Below, piece by piece: positions 21,954-30,273 of a stretch of DNA of 38,705 bases (position 1 is the first letter of the stretch; each line of letters begins with the position of its first letter). The translations under genes were made by a program, and so were the position numbers. The notes under the pieces were generated by a model. That model made no database searches and was not told where the DNA came from. It saw only the letters and a program-made list of their open reading frames with translations. The stretch spans positions 1 through 38,705 of the forward strand of contig NZ_JAFBAR010000091.1 in assembly GCF_019247635.1 (NCBI RefSeq). Reading direction: 5' to 3'. The stretch comes from Mycobacterium sp. (GTDB taxonomy: Bacteria > Actinomycetota > Actinomycetes > Mycobacteriales > Mycobacteriaceae).

Positions 21954-22742
21954 ATGCAGCAACGGAAACGGCGGCCCTCCGATCCCCTTGTGCCGCAGTA
22001 TCCGATCGAGTCGGTCGACAACGCGTTGAAGCTGTTGCTGCTGCTGGGTGAACGGCCCGAGATCCGGTTGAGCGAGGCGACGCGGTATCTGGGTGTGGCC
22101 TCGTCCACCGCGCATCGACTGCTGGCGATGCTGGCATACCGCGGCTTCGTGCGACAAGACCCGACGTCCAAGGCGTACCTGCCCGGCCCGGCGCTGACCA
22201 GCGTGGCGTTTGCGATTTTCGGGCGCATTGACGTGCAGGCAACCGCCACGCCGGTCATGCGTGTCCTCGGCGAGCGCTTGCGCGAGACCATTCACGTCGG
22301 GCTGCTGGATGGTGCCAGCGTCCGCTTTGTCGCCGCCGTCGAGGGCCCCGCCGCTGTCCGGGTGGCCTCCCGGCTGGGCCGCACAATGCCGGCGCACTGC
22401 ACGTCCACGGGCAAGGTGATGCTGGCTCAGCTGCCGGAACCCGAACTGCGCCAACTGTTCCCGAATGAGAAGCTGAAGCGCATCACCTCGCGGTCGATCG
22501 GCACTCGCACCGAATTGGAGGCGGAACTTTCCGGGATCCGGGAGCGCGGTTACGCCACCAACCGCGAGGAGAGCGAGGAAGGCGTGGCTTCGGTTGCGGT
22601 GCCGATACCGACCCGGGCTCCGGGTCTATGGCTCGCGCTCAATGCCGCCGCACCGCAGAACCGGTTGAGCAGTTCGCAGTACGCGTCAGTGGCCGCTGCA
22701 CTTGTCAAGGCGGCCAAGGAGATTGGCGATCAACTGGGCTGA
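21954..22742 (+). CDS. IclR family transcriptional regulator
   Basis: A 262-residue protein from ATG 21954; the frame is open 72 codons further upstream but without IclR-like sequence. It has the winged HTH (NALKLLLLLGERPEIRLSEA, ASSTAHRLLAMLAYRGFVRQ) followed by the IclR effector domain, including PAHCTSTGKVMLA and EEGVASVAVPIPT. IclR regulators of this kind, such as PcaR/PobR, control aromatic acid catabolism, acting as activators or repressors. It converges on the dioxygenase cluster that ends 19 bases downstream, so the cluster at 22762-28368 is its most likely target. A palindrome at 25702-25722 could be its site. Confidence 0.9.
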   Translation: MQQRKRRPSDPLVPQYPIESVDNALKLLLLLGERPEIRLSEATRYLGVASSTAHRLLAMLAYRGFVRQDPTSKAYLPGPALTSVAFAIFGRIDVQATATPVMRVLGERLRETIHVGLLDGASVRFVAAVEGPAAVRVASRLGRTMPAHCTSTGKVMLAQLPEPELRQLFPNEKLKRITSRSIGTRTELEAELSGIRERGYATNREESEEGVASVAVPIPTRAPGLWLALNAAAPQNRLSSSQYASVAAALVKAAKEIGDQLG

Positions 22743-22761
22743 GGGCCCCAGCTTTACGAGC

Positions 22762-23562
22762 TCATGGCGACTTGGCTGCGCCGAGACCAAACCCGCCGTC
22801 TGGACGGACGTGCTCGCCGGTGATGCCGCGGGATTTGTCGGAAGCCAGGAACACGAAACTCCAGGCGTGGTCTTCAGCGGACAGCGCGACGTTGAGCGGG
22901 GTGCGCGCGGCCACGTCGCGCGCCCGGTCGGGCGCGTCGTCCAGGCGGATGCTGTCTTGTCGCAGGCTGGCCAGACCACGCAGGTCGGTGTTGAGCGTTC
23001 CGCCCGGGGCCACCCCGTTGACCCGTATCTGCGGCGCCAGTTCATGGGCGAGCGCGGCCACCAGCCCGCGGGCGGCGAACTTGGACGCCACGTACAGCAC
23101 GCCGCCCCGTCCGGGGTAGAACGACGACGCGGATTCGGCCAGCACAATCGAGGCACCGGTGGTGGCCCGCAACCATGGCACGGCCGCCTTGACCGATTGC
23201 AGATGGCTGAGCACGTTGGTGCGGAACATTTCGTCGAAGGCGGGGGACAGGTCGTCGCTGCTGATGTCGTTGACGCCCTTGTAGAAGTCAAAGATGCCCA
23301 CGCAGTTGACCAGTATCTCCAGACCACCGTAGGCGTCCACCGCGACCCTGACTGCGTGATCGTTGGCCTCATGGGTCACCGCGTCGCCTTCGACCACCGG
23401 GATCCCGGGCATTTCCCGCCGTAATCGGTCACACTTCTCCCGATCACGTTCCAGCACAGTGATTCTCGCGCCCTCCTCACCAAACGCGTCGACGACGGCG
23501 CGGCCGATCCCGGACCCGCCCCCGACGATCAGAGCCCGCTTGCCGTGCAGCCAGTCGGTCAT
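22762..23562 (-). CDS. Short-chain dehydrogenase, cis-dihydrodiol dehydrogenase-like
   Basis: A 266-residue SDR from ATG 23562 (MTDWLHGKRALIVGGGSGIG). The cofactor motif is GGGSGIG, the NAG-type motif is NCVG, the catalytic Ser lies in VLAESASS, and Tyr-x3-Lys is YVASK. IFDFYKGVNDI and the C-terminal HVRPDGGFG resemble dehydrogenases (BphB/HcaB type) that oxidise cis-dihydrodiols from ring-hydroxylating dioxygenases to catechols with NAD. It is the last gene of the dioxygenase operon, 2 bases after the 93-residue gene. The IclR gene converges on it. Confidence 0.88.
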   Translation of the reverse strand: MTDWLHGKRALIVGGGSGIGRAVVDAFGEEGARITVLERDREKCDRLRREMPGIPVVEGDAVTHEANDHAVRVAVDAYGGLEILVNCVGIFDFYKGVNDISSDDLSPAFDEMFRTNVLSHLQSVKAAVPWLRATTGASIVLAESASSFYPGRGGVLYVASKFAARGLVAALAHELAPQIRVNGVAPGGTLNTDLRGLASLRQDSIRLDDAPDRARDVAARTPLNVALSAEDHAWSFVFLASDKSRGITGEHVRPDGGFGLGAAKSP

Positions 23563-23564
23563 GC

Positions 23565-23846
23565 CTACGGTTCTACCTCGTCCGGTTCGTCGGGCAGCAG
23601 CGGGGGCAGGAGCGGTGCGGGGCAATTGCCGACCATCGCCGCCAGGGTGCGGGGGTTCTGCCAGGTCAGTGCCTCGACCTCCAGAGCGTCCAGGCTGATC
23701 CACTTCCCGGTGCGCGATGCCATGATGAGCAACCGCGAACCGTTACGGGTATCCACCCGGCGCACAACGACCTCGGCGAATTCGTTTGCGACCGTCAGGG
23801 GTTCGCCCACGGTGCCGTTGAGCAGCTGCTCGAGTTCGTTATTCAC
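23565..23846 (-). CDS. Small dioxygenase-operon protein of unknown function
   Basis: A 93-residue protein from a GTG that overlaps the stop of the beta subunit (GTGA). It reads NNELEQLLNGTVGEPLTVAN, then VVVRRVDTRNGSRLLIMASR and ISLDALEVEALTWQNPR, with a Pro-rich tail. It is beta-strand rich and has no Cys, so it is not a ferredoxin. Short proteins in this position occur in actinobacterial ring-hydroxylating gene clusters; I cannot give a function. Coupling to the beta subunit suggests a stoichiometric partner or assembly factor. Confidence 0.7.
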   Translation of the reverse strand: MNNELEQLLNGTVGEPLTVANEFAEVVVRRVDTRNGSRLLIMASRTGKWISLDALEVEALTWQNPRTLAAMVGNCPAPLLPPLLPDEPDEVEP

Positions 23847-24373
23847 AGGAACACCGCCAGGTTCTGCATACGCAACACCGATTCGTCGGCAATGATGCTG
23901 CGGTGGGCCAGTTTCCAGCCTCCAGAGCTTGGCGGCCCACAGCGGCGCAGCAGATCCTCTCGGCCGCAGGACATCAGCGCGCTCTCGTTCACGTCGCCGC
24001 GGCTGCGGAACAGCAGCTCGGCCGACTCCACCAGCAGGTGGTCGTCATCGTCACCGGCGAAAGTGCGCACATTGGTAATGAAGTGGCGCAGCCGCGACGG
24101 TGGATCTTCGGCCCAGGCGTGCTCGGTGGCCATCCGCGCGACCCGCTGGCTCAGCGAGTACTTGTCCTCGTCGAAGTGCGCCATTCCGGGGGAGGTGTCG
24201 AAACCCGCGCCGCGTGCGGTGGTGACGCGGACCGGCATGACGTAGCGCACGTCGTCGGTCAGCGTCTTGAGCCACTCGCCGTAATTTTGCGCGTCGAGCA
24301 GATATGCCTCGTCCACCAGGAACTGGTGCGCTTGCTGATGACGAATGTCGTTGAACGACAGGGGTATTCTCAC
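23843..24373 (-). CDS. Aromatic-ring-hydroxylating dioxygenase, beta subunit
   Basis: A 176-residue protein from a GTG that overlaps the alpha-subunit stop (GTGA). It begins VRIPLSFNDIRHQQAHQFLV and contains DEAYLLDAQNYGEWLKTLTD, YVMPVRVTT, RLRHFITNVR and the C-terminal KLAHRSIIADESVL. That is the SnoaL-like cone fold of small subunits of Rieske dioxygenases, which stabilise the alpha3-beta3 hexamer. Its length is usual. The 93-residue gene begins inside its stop codon. Confidence 0.92.
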   Translation of the reverse strand: MRIPLSFNDIRHQQAHQFLVDEAYLLDAQNYGEWLKTLTDDVRYVMPVRVTTARGAGFDTSPGMAHFDEDKYSLSQRVARMATEHAWAEDPPSRLRHFITNVRTFAGDDDDHLLVESAELLFRSRGDVNESALMSCGREDLLRRCGPPSSGGWKLAHRSIIADESVLRMQNLAVFL

Positions 24374-25686
24374 TGCAGGTAGTCCGCCCACAACTTGAGC
24401 AACTCGCGCTGGTTGTGCTCGTTGTATCCGACTTGAGCGCGGCCCGGCCCGTGGAATGACTCGGGGGGCAGCGCCGCGATCACCGGGCTGTCGTCGGGCA
24501 GCAGACCCATCCGGCTGTTCAGCAACAGCCGACGCGCCATCGACCCGCCGGCGGTGGTGGTCAACGACACCCAGTTCTCCACGTCGTCCTGCTCGAACAT
24601 GCCCGTCGACCCGAAGCACATCAAATACGCCTTGTAGGAGTCCTTCTTGAATTGCTCGGGCGCGGCGGAGTCGACCGCGAACCACGAACACACCTCGGTC
24701 TCGTTTGCGCTGATCGGCTGCCACAACCGGATCGAGATGAACGGCAGGACTTGGTTTTCGTGGTCGTGAACCTTGGGCCAGTTGTGCACGAAGCTCAGGT
24801 TCGGAAAACAGGTGGCGGCCGAGATCATGAACCCGTTCTCGCCGACCACCGCCTGCTGGCGTGGCGTCCAGACGTCTTTGATCCGCCCGATCATCTCGTC
24901 GGGGTAACCCACGTAGCGCATCCGCTCCTCGAACCCGCCGGGCGGCAGCTTGTAGGTGGTTCCGCCGCCGCGATGCGCCCAATAGGTGGCGCCATCCTTG
25001 CGCTTCTGCGCTTTCGGCTCGCGGAACAGGCCGATGTCGACGATCGAGGCGTGTGTGTGCGGGGTGTGGTACATGTCGCCGGAGAAGTTCTCGGCGCCGA
25101 TCTTCCAGTTGGCCTTGATCCGCCAGCGTTGCGGGCCGTGTACTTGCACACCTTGGCCGCTCTGTTTCGTATAGAAGTCGAGATAGAACCTGAAGTCGCC
25201 GAGGAAATCTTGCAGCGGTTCGGCGTGCGAGTCCAGGCTGATAAACAGCAGACCGTTGTAGCTGGCGAAATTGGGTGCGGGCCAAAGGGTTTGGCCGGAC
25301 TTGGTGAACCCCCCGTCGCCCCCGTAGGCCTCCTGGTGGAACGGCAGGCCGGTGAGCCGGCCGTCGTTGCGATACGACCAGCCGTGGTAGGGGCAGCGGA
25401 AGTTGGACGCATTGCCCATCTCTGCGCGGCAGACTTGCATGCCGCGGTGCAGGCACATGTTAAACATGGCTCGCACACCGCCATCGGAGTCGCGAGCGAT
25501 GATGAACGAGTCGTCGAGCACGCGACGCACGACGTAGTCGCCGTCCTGCGGGATCTCCGACTCGTGCCCGACGAACATCCACGCGCGGCTAAACAGCCGC
25601 TCCTTCTCCAACGCGAAGACCTCGGCGTCGTTGTAGATGTGCGCCGGAATCATCCCACGGCGGACATCGTCGAAAAGATCCGTCAC
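24370..25686 (-). CDS. Rieske aromatic-ring-hydroxylating dioxygenase, alpha subunit
   Basis: A 438-residue catalytic subunit. The Rieske [2Fe-2S] ligands are C78-L-H80 and C98-P-Y-H101. The mononuclear iron site is in ENFSGDMYHTPHTH: Asp204 bridges to the neighbouring cluster and His207 and His212 bind iron, with the third ligand Asp in the C-terminal part. These enzymes add O2 across an aromatic bond to give a cis-dihydrodiol, using electrons from a ferredoxin and reductase. Neither carrier is encoded in the window. The sequence is of the class acting on benzoate-, phthalate- or phenylpropionate-type acids or polycyclics; the substrate is not fixed. It is divergent from pcaHGB. Confidence 0.93.
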   Translation of the reverse strand: MTDLFDDVRRGMIPAHIYNDAEVFALEKERLFSRAWMFVGHESEIPQDGDYVVRRVLDDSFIIARDSDGGVRAMFNMCLHRGMQVCRAEMGNASNFRCPYHGWSYRNDGRLTGLPFHQEAYGGDGGFTKSGQTLWPAPNFASYNGLLFISLDSHAEPLQDFLGDFRFYLDFYTKQSGQGVQVHGPQRWRIKANWKIGAENFSGDMYHTPHTHASIVDIGLFREPKAQKRKDGATYWAHRGGGTTYKLPPGGFEERMRYVGYPDEMIGRIKDVWTPRQQAVVGENGFMISAATCFPNLSFVHNWPKVHDHENQVLPFISIRLWQPISANETEVCSWFAVDSAAPEQFKKDSYKAYLMCFGSTGMFEQDDVENWVSLTTTAGGSMARRLLLNSRMGLLPDDSPVIAALPPESFHGPGRAQVGYNEHNQRELLKLWADYLQ

Positions 25687-25701
25687 TCGAGCCCTTGTCT
25701 G

Positions 25702-25722
25702 TTCTACAGAAATAAGTTCTGT
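25702..25722. promoter_or_regulatory. Palindromic operator candidate in the dioxygenase/pcaH divergent promoter
   Basis: ACAGAA-ATAAG-TTCTGT at 25706-25722 is a perfect 6-bp inverted repeat. An overlapping palindrome, TTCTACAGAA, lies at 25702-25711. The site is 16-36 bases upstream of the dioxygenase start and about 150 bases from pcaH, in an AT-rich patch that contrasts with the surroundings. The nearby IclR regulator is the likely ligand. The rest of the 179-base region shows no other strong motif. Confidence 0.6.
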
Positions 25723-25865
25723 TTACAAGAATGACCCAGGTCGCGCGGAGGGTCAATCGGCCAGCCGGTTGCTTCACGCGCGAGCGTCGCTTACGGCTGC
25801 CAAGAAACTGGTGACACGACGTTGCAGAACCTGATCCGAACCGATCGCGAGTAGCCTCACGCTAC

Positions 25866-26603
25866 GTGGAGGCCGCACCGCAGCCCGTCGCGTCGCAAGC
25901 TGACATCAGCGCGCAGATCGCCCGCATCGCGGCCGAGGATCACACCCCGTCGCAGGCCCACCCGAGGCTGAACTATCCGCCCTATCGCAGCAGCTTCCTG
26001 CGTCATCCGAAAAACCCGCTGTTAACCGTCGACCCGGCGAACCTCGAACGTGCGGCACCCTGCTTCGGCCAGCGGGACGTCGATCCGCTCGACGCCGACC
26101 TCACCGCCGGGCACCCCGGCGAACCGCTGGGGGAGCGGATCATCCTGAGCGGTCGGGTGCTCGACGAGTCCGGCCGGCCGCTGGCCGGCCGGCTGGTCGA
26201 GATCTGGCAGGCCAACGCCAGCGGCCGCTACCACCATCAGCTCGACCAGCACCCGGCTCCCCTCGACCCGAACTTCACCGGCTTCGGTCGTTGCCTGACC
26301 GGGCCGGACGGCTCGTACCGCTTCCTGACCATCAAGCCGGGCCCCTATCCGTGGCGCAACCACCACAACGCCTGGCGACCCGCGCACATCCACTTCTCCT
26401 TGTTTGGAACGGCTTTCACCCAACGCCTGGTCACCCAGATGTACTTTCCGGGTGATCCGTTGTTCGGGTTGGACCCCATCTTCCAGTCGATCGTGGATCC
26501 CCTTGCGCGCCAACGACTCATCGCCGATTACGACCACGACCTCACCGAGCCGGAGTACGCGACCGGTTACCGGTGGGACATCGTGCTGGACCGGTCGCGA
26601 TGA
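25866..26603 (+). CDS. pcaH: Protocatechuate 3,4-dioxygenase, beta subunit
   Basis: A 245-residue protein from GTG 25866. It matches intradiol dioxygenase beta subunits: LNYPPYRSSFLRHPKNPLL, GRPLAGRLVEIWQANASGRY, TIKPGPYPWRNHHNAWRPAH and IHFSLFG. The iron ligands (two Tyr and two His, in GRYHH, YPWR and AHIHF) are all present. With PcaG it cleaves the ring of protocatechuate to 3-carboxy-cis,cis-muconate. The stop overlaps the pcaG start (ATGA). It is transcribed away from the ring-hydroxylating dioxygenase. Confidence 0.95.
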   Translation: MEAAPQPVASQADISAQIARIAAEDHTPSQAHPRLNYPPYRSSFLRHPKNPLLTVDPANLERAAPCFGQRDVDPLDADLTAGHPGEPLGERIILSGRVLDESGRPLAGRLVEIWQANASGRYHHQLDQHPAPLDPNFTGFGRCLTGPDGSYRFLTIKPGPYPWRNHHNAWRPAHIHFSLFGTAFTQRLVTQMYFPGDPLFGLDPIFQSIVDPLARQRLIADYDHDLTEPEYATGYRWDIVLDRSR

Positions 26604-27148
26604 GTGAATTAGCTTGCACCCCAGGGCAAACGGTCGGACCGTTTTTTGGCATGGCGTTGCCCTACCCCGGTGACAGTGCCCTGGTTGACCCCGCAGACCC
26701 CGGGGCAGTCCGATTGCACGGCACGGTGTACGACGGCGCAGGCGGACCCGTGCCCGACGCTCTCATCGAACTCTGGCAACCCGACGCCGCCGGCCGGATC
26801 GTGCGGCATCCCGGCTCGCTATGCCGTGACGGGTCCTTCACCGGGTGGGGACGCGCGGCGACCGACGCGAACGGGCACTACGGTTTCAGCACGGTGCCGC
26901 CGGGGTCGGCGGGCGGCCCGCCGTTCTTCGCGATCACGGTGTTCGCGCGCGGGCTGCTGAATCGGTTGTTCACCCGCGCCTACCTGCCCGACGGCGACCT
27001 GGACGCCGATCCGCTGTTCGCCAGCCTGGACGCCGGGCGCCGGGCCACATTGCTGTGCGTCACCGACCCGACGGGCTACCGGTTCGACATCCGCCTGCAG
27101 GGCACCGACGAGACCGTGTTCCTGACATACCGGGACGATCCACGATGA
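26600..27148 (+). CDS. pcaG: Protocatechuate 3,4-dioxygenase, alpha subunit
   Basis: A 182-residue protein starting MSELACTPGQTVGPFFGMAL, the typical PcaG opening. It has the same fold as PcaH (DALIELWQPDAAGRI, GWGRAATDANGHYGFSTV) but lacks the Tyr/His iron ligands, as alpha subunits do. Together with PcaH it forms the (alpha-beta)12-type intradiol dioxygenase. Start and stop overlap with pcaH and pcaB (ATGA at both ends), so the three are translationally coupled. Confidence 0.94.
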   Translation: MSELACTPGQTVGPFFGMALPYPGDSALVDPADPGAVRLHGTVYDGAGGPVPDALIELWQPDAAGRIVRHPGSLCRDGSFTGWGRAATDANGHYGFSTVPPGSAGGPPFFAITVFARGLLNRLFTRAYLPDGDLDADPLFASLDAGRRATLLCVTDPTGYRFDIRLQGTDETVFLTYRDDPR

Positions 27149-28368
27149 CCAACCTGCTCTGGCCAGGGGACCACCGCGCCGGCGAGGTCATGACCGACGA
27201 GACGTTGCTGCGCTCGATGGTTGCCGTCGAATCGGCGTGGTTGGCGGCGCTGGCCGCCGCCGGGCTGGCGCCGGCCGACTGCGGCGGTGGCACCGACCTG
27301 TGGCACCTGCTGGCCGAGGGCGACTGCGAGTCGTTGGCCGCCGGCGCCGAGGACGGCGGCAACCCCGTCATCGGCCTGGTTGCGCTGCTGCGGCAGCGGG
27401 CCGCTCCAGCCGTCGCCGACTGGATACATCGGGGCCTGACGAGCCAGGACGTCATCGACACCGGCCTCATGCTGGCGGTTCGCGCCGCCGCCGATCACCT
27501 CACATCCCAACTCGCAGAACAGATTACGGCACTGTCCGCGCTTGCCGACGCGCACCGCGCCACGCCGATGGTGGCCCGGACCCTCACCCAGCAGGCGGCG
27601 CCCACCATGTTCGGCGTCAAGGTCGCAGGCTGGCTCAACGGTGTGCTCGACGCCTACCAGCGTGTGGTCACGCTGGCCACCCCCGTCCAACTTGGCGGGG
27701 CGGTTGGAACATGGTCCGCCACAACCGAATTGGCCAGCGGCGCGCAGAATCCAGCGGAACTGGCCGAAGCTGTCGTGGGGATCGCCGCAACGACGTTGGG
27801 CCTGCAGGCCCGGCTTCCGTGGCACACGAACAGGATGCCGGTCACCGCCGTCGCCGACTCCCTTGTCGCGTGCACTGACAGCTGGAGCCGCATCGGCTCG
27901 GACGTGGTAACCCTGGCCCGCCCGGAGATCGGCGAACTCAGCGAGCCTGCCGCCGCCAATCGAGGCGGATCGTCGTCCATGCCGCACAAGCGCAATCCGG
28001 TGTTGTCCATACTGATTCGACGGACCGGCATATCAGCACCGCAACTGGCCGCGACGCTGCACACCGCCGCCGCCCTGGCCAACGACGAACGCCCGGATGG
28101 CGCATGGCACGCCGAATGGGACACGCTTCGAACCTTGGCAAGGCGCACCGTCGTGGCCGGTTCTCAGTGCGGTGAGCTGCTGACCGGTCTGGTGGTCAAC
28201 TCGGCACGGATGTCCGAGAACCTCAGTGCCGCAGATGTTCTCGGAGAACAACGCGCCATCGCCGAACTGCTGGGGAAGGCGCCGTCGGCAACGTACTTTG
28301 GTGCGGTCGACCGGATGATCGATGAGAGCCTGCACCGAGCTCGGCAGGTCCTCGGCGAATCGCGATGA
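27145..28368 (+). CDS. pcaB: 3-Carboxy-cis,cis-muconate cycloisomerase
   Basis: A 407-residue member of the fumarase/aspartase superfamily, starting MTNLLWPGDHRAGEVMTDET. The superfamily signature GGSSSMPHKRNPV lies near residue 275; RGLTSQDVIDTGL carries the substrate-binding Ser-Gln-Asp loop. It converts 3-carboxymuconate to gamma-carboxymuconolactone, the next step after PcaHG. The next genes of the beta-ketoadipate pathway (pcaC, pcaD, pcaIJ, pcaF) are not in the window. The stop is 3 bases from the convergent cyclase gene's stop. Confidence 0.92.
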   Translation: MTNLLWPGDHRAGEVMTDETLLRSMVAVESAWLAALAAAGLAPADCGGGTDLWHLLAEGDCESLAAGAEDGGNPVIGLVALLRQRAAPAVADWIHRGLTSQDVIDTGLMLAVRAAADHLTSQLAEQITALSALADAHRATPMVARTLTQQAAPTMFGVKVAGWLNGVLDAYQRVVTLATPVQLGGAVGTWSATTELASGAQNPAELAEAVVGIAATTLGLQARLPWHTNRMPVTAVADSLVACTDSWSRIGSDVVTLARPEIGELSEPAAANRGGSSSMPHKRNPVLSILIRRTGISAPQLAATLHTAAALANDERPDGAWHAEWDTLRTLARRTVVAGSQCGELLTGLVVNSARMSENLSAADVLGEQRAIAELLGKAPSATYFGAVDRMIDESLHRARQVLGESR

Positions 28369-28371
28369 CGG

Positions 28372-29997
28372 TCAAAGGTCTGTTCGCCGAATCTTGTGCA
28401 AGTGGGCGGTGGCGTCGGGATCAATCCTCGGTGCTGACATGATATCCGTTGTGCGGGAAGTGATCATCTCGTGCGTCACCTCGTACACCCGCAGCGGCTT
28501 CTTTCTGCCCTTGACCTGGACCTCTGACAACTCGCGCACCGCAAACACCTTGCCGGTCGCCTCGTAACACTCCCGGGTGATCAGCACGTGGGTCTTCATG
28601 GTCGCGTTAAGCGACTCGATCCGTTTGGCCGCGTTCACCGTGTCGCCGATCACGGTGTACTCCATCTTGCGGTCGGACCCGATGTTGCCGGCGATGAGCG
28701 GGCCGGTGTGCAGGCCGATGCCGATTTCGATCTCGACGCCGCCCTTGTTCTTCTGCTCTTCGTTGAACTGCCCGACGGCCTCGATCATGCGCAGCGCCGC
28801 GCGGACGGCGCGCTCGGCGTCGTCGCGCTTGGGCACCGGCGCACCGAACACGGCCATCACCGCGTCGCCGATGAACTTGTCGACGATTCCGCCCTCTTCG
28901 ACGACGATGTCGACCATGCGCTGCAGGTAGTCGTTCAGCAGGCCGACCACCAACTCGGGCGGCATCTTCTCGCTGATCGAGGTGAAGCTGCGGATGTCGC
29001 TGAATAACACCGTCGCCGTGAGCTTTGCGCTGAGGAGGCGGCCGTCGGTCAAGTTGAGGACCTCGCGAACGACGTCGGCGGGCACATACTTCTGAAACAC
29101 TTGCCGGACACGCTTTTCAGCCTCGCGCGACTCGGCGACCTCGTCGAAAAGCCTGGTGTTCTCGATGGCGATGGCGGCCTGGTCGGCGAAGGCGTGCAGG
29201 AGGTTCTGCGACTCCTCGTTGAACTCCGCCTCCACGAGCTTGCTGTCCACGTAGAGCGCGCCGAGGATGCCCTCCTTCGAACGCAGCGGCACGCAGATCA
29301 GCGAGCGCACTTCCAACTGCACGATCGATACCGAGCCGGCGAGCGCGGTTTGGGCCTTGGTGGTCAGCACCGGCTCGCCCGTTTTCGTCACCCGGTTGAG
29401 CACCGAGCGCGAAATCACCTTCGAAGGATCGGGGATCAGCGTCTTGTCGCGAGTGCGCGCCACCACGAAATCGAGCCGCCCCTCTTGCACCAGGATCAGG
29501 AACCCACGCTCGGCCTTGATCAGCTCGATGCCCTTGTCGACGATCGTCTCGAGGACCTTCGCCTTGTCCAGCTCGCTGTTGAGCGCCTTGGTGATTTCCA
29601 TGAGAGCGGTGAAGTTGCGCAGTTTGCGGCTGGTGGCCAGGTGCGCGTCCGGGTCGGATCCCGGCGCCGTTTTGGCCGGGATCGGCCTGCGGACCTCGCC
29701 GGGCGTTCGCTCGTCGGGCACAAAATAGAGCACAATCTCGCCGAGCTGGATGCGGTCTCCCGGGCGCAGTTCGTGCTCGGTCACCGCGAAGTTGTTGACG
29801 AACGAGCCGTTGAAGCTGCCGAGGTCGTGCAGCACCCATTGCTTGTTGCGGTTTCGGCGGAACTCGCAGTGACGACGGGAGAGTCCGGGGTCGTCCAGCC
29901 AGAGCGTGTTGTCCGGCGCACGGCCCAGGCTTGTCGGGTCGTCGCTCAGCTCGACGACACGTTGCCGGTCCCCGTGCAGGATGATCAACTTCGCCAC
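28372..29997 (-). CDS. FHA-GAF-class III adenylate cyclase
   Basis: A 541-residue signalling protein. FHA domain: residues 10-90 with G25-R26, S40-R-R-H43 and LGSFNGSFVN at 59-68, binding phospho-Thr peptides. GAF domain: about 140-285. A linker follows with FQKYVPADVVREVL. Class III cyclase homology domain: about 325-510, with metal-binding Asp334 (LFSDIRSF) and Asp378 (GDAVMAVFG), purine-contacting Lys374, Thr448 in YTVIGDTVN (class IIIb type), Asn455 and Arg459. The full set of catalytic residues predicts activity making cAMP. No membrane segments, so it is cytosolic. This order of domains is unusual in mycobacteria as far as I know and recalls delta-proteobacterial cyclases. Input is probably both a phosphoprotein and a small-molecule or redox signal. 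Confidence 0.92.
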   Translation of the reverse strand: MAKLIILHGDRQRVVELSDDPTSLGRAPDNTLWLDDPGLSRRHCEFRRNRNKQWVLHDLGSFNGSFVNNFAVTEHELRPGDRIQLGEIVLYFVPDERTPGEVRRPIPAKTAPGSDPDAHLATSRKLRNFTALMEITKALNSELDKAKVLETIVDKGIELIKAERGFLILVQEGRLDFVVARTRDKTLIPDPSKVISRSVLNRVTKTGEPVLTTKAQTALAGSVSIVQLEVRSLICVPLRSKEGILGALYVDSKLVEAEFNEESQNLLHAFADQAAIAIENTRLFDEVAESREAEKRVRQVFQKYVPADVVREVLNLTDGRLLSAKLTATVLFSDIRSFTSISEKMPPELVVGLLNDYLQRMVDIVVEEGGIVDKFIGDAVMAVFGAPVPKRDDAERAVRAALRMIEAVGQFNEEQKNKGGVEIEIGIGLHTGPLIAGNIGSDRKMEYTVIGDTVNAAKRIESLNATMKTHVLITRECYEATGKVFAVRELSEVQVKGRKKPLRVYEVTHEMITSRTTDIMSAPRIDPDATAHLHKIRRTDL

Positions 29998-30273
29998 AGG
30001 AGTCCTCCGGGTGTGGGCCCCAACTGCTCAGCGTGCGTAGCTGCTGGCCAGCCAAGTGTGCACCGCCAAACCGGCCATGGCTACCAGTACATCGGCGGCA
30101 AGGGTGCCGACGGTATCTGCGCAGCTGGAGGATCGGCCACAGCAGCAGCGGCCCAAATGATTTCGCCCTCGGCGTGCCGGGAAAGTGACCGATGTCCCAT
30201 TAGAGGCCGGAAGTGATCAGTATCGAGCCGCCGGCCACTGAATGGCGAGGTGAGTGATGTTAGCGTCTGGTAC

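Noticed and set aside
23843..25456. 537-codon minus-strand ORF spanning beta and alpha genes
   Set aside because: Only its last third is the real beta subunit, starting at the GTG at 24373; the earlier part is a shadow of the alpha subunit in another frame.
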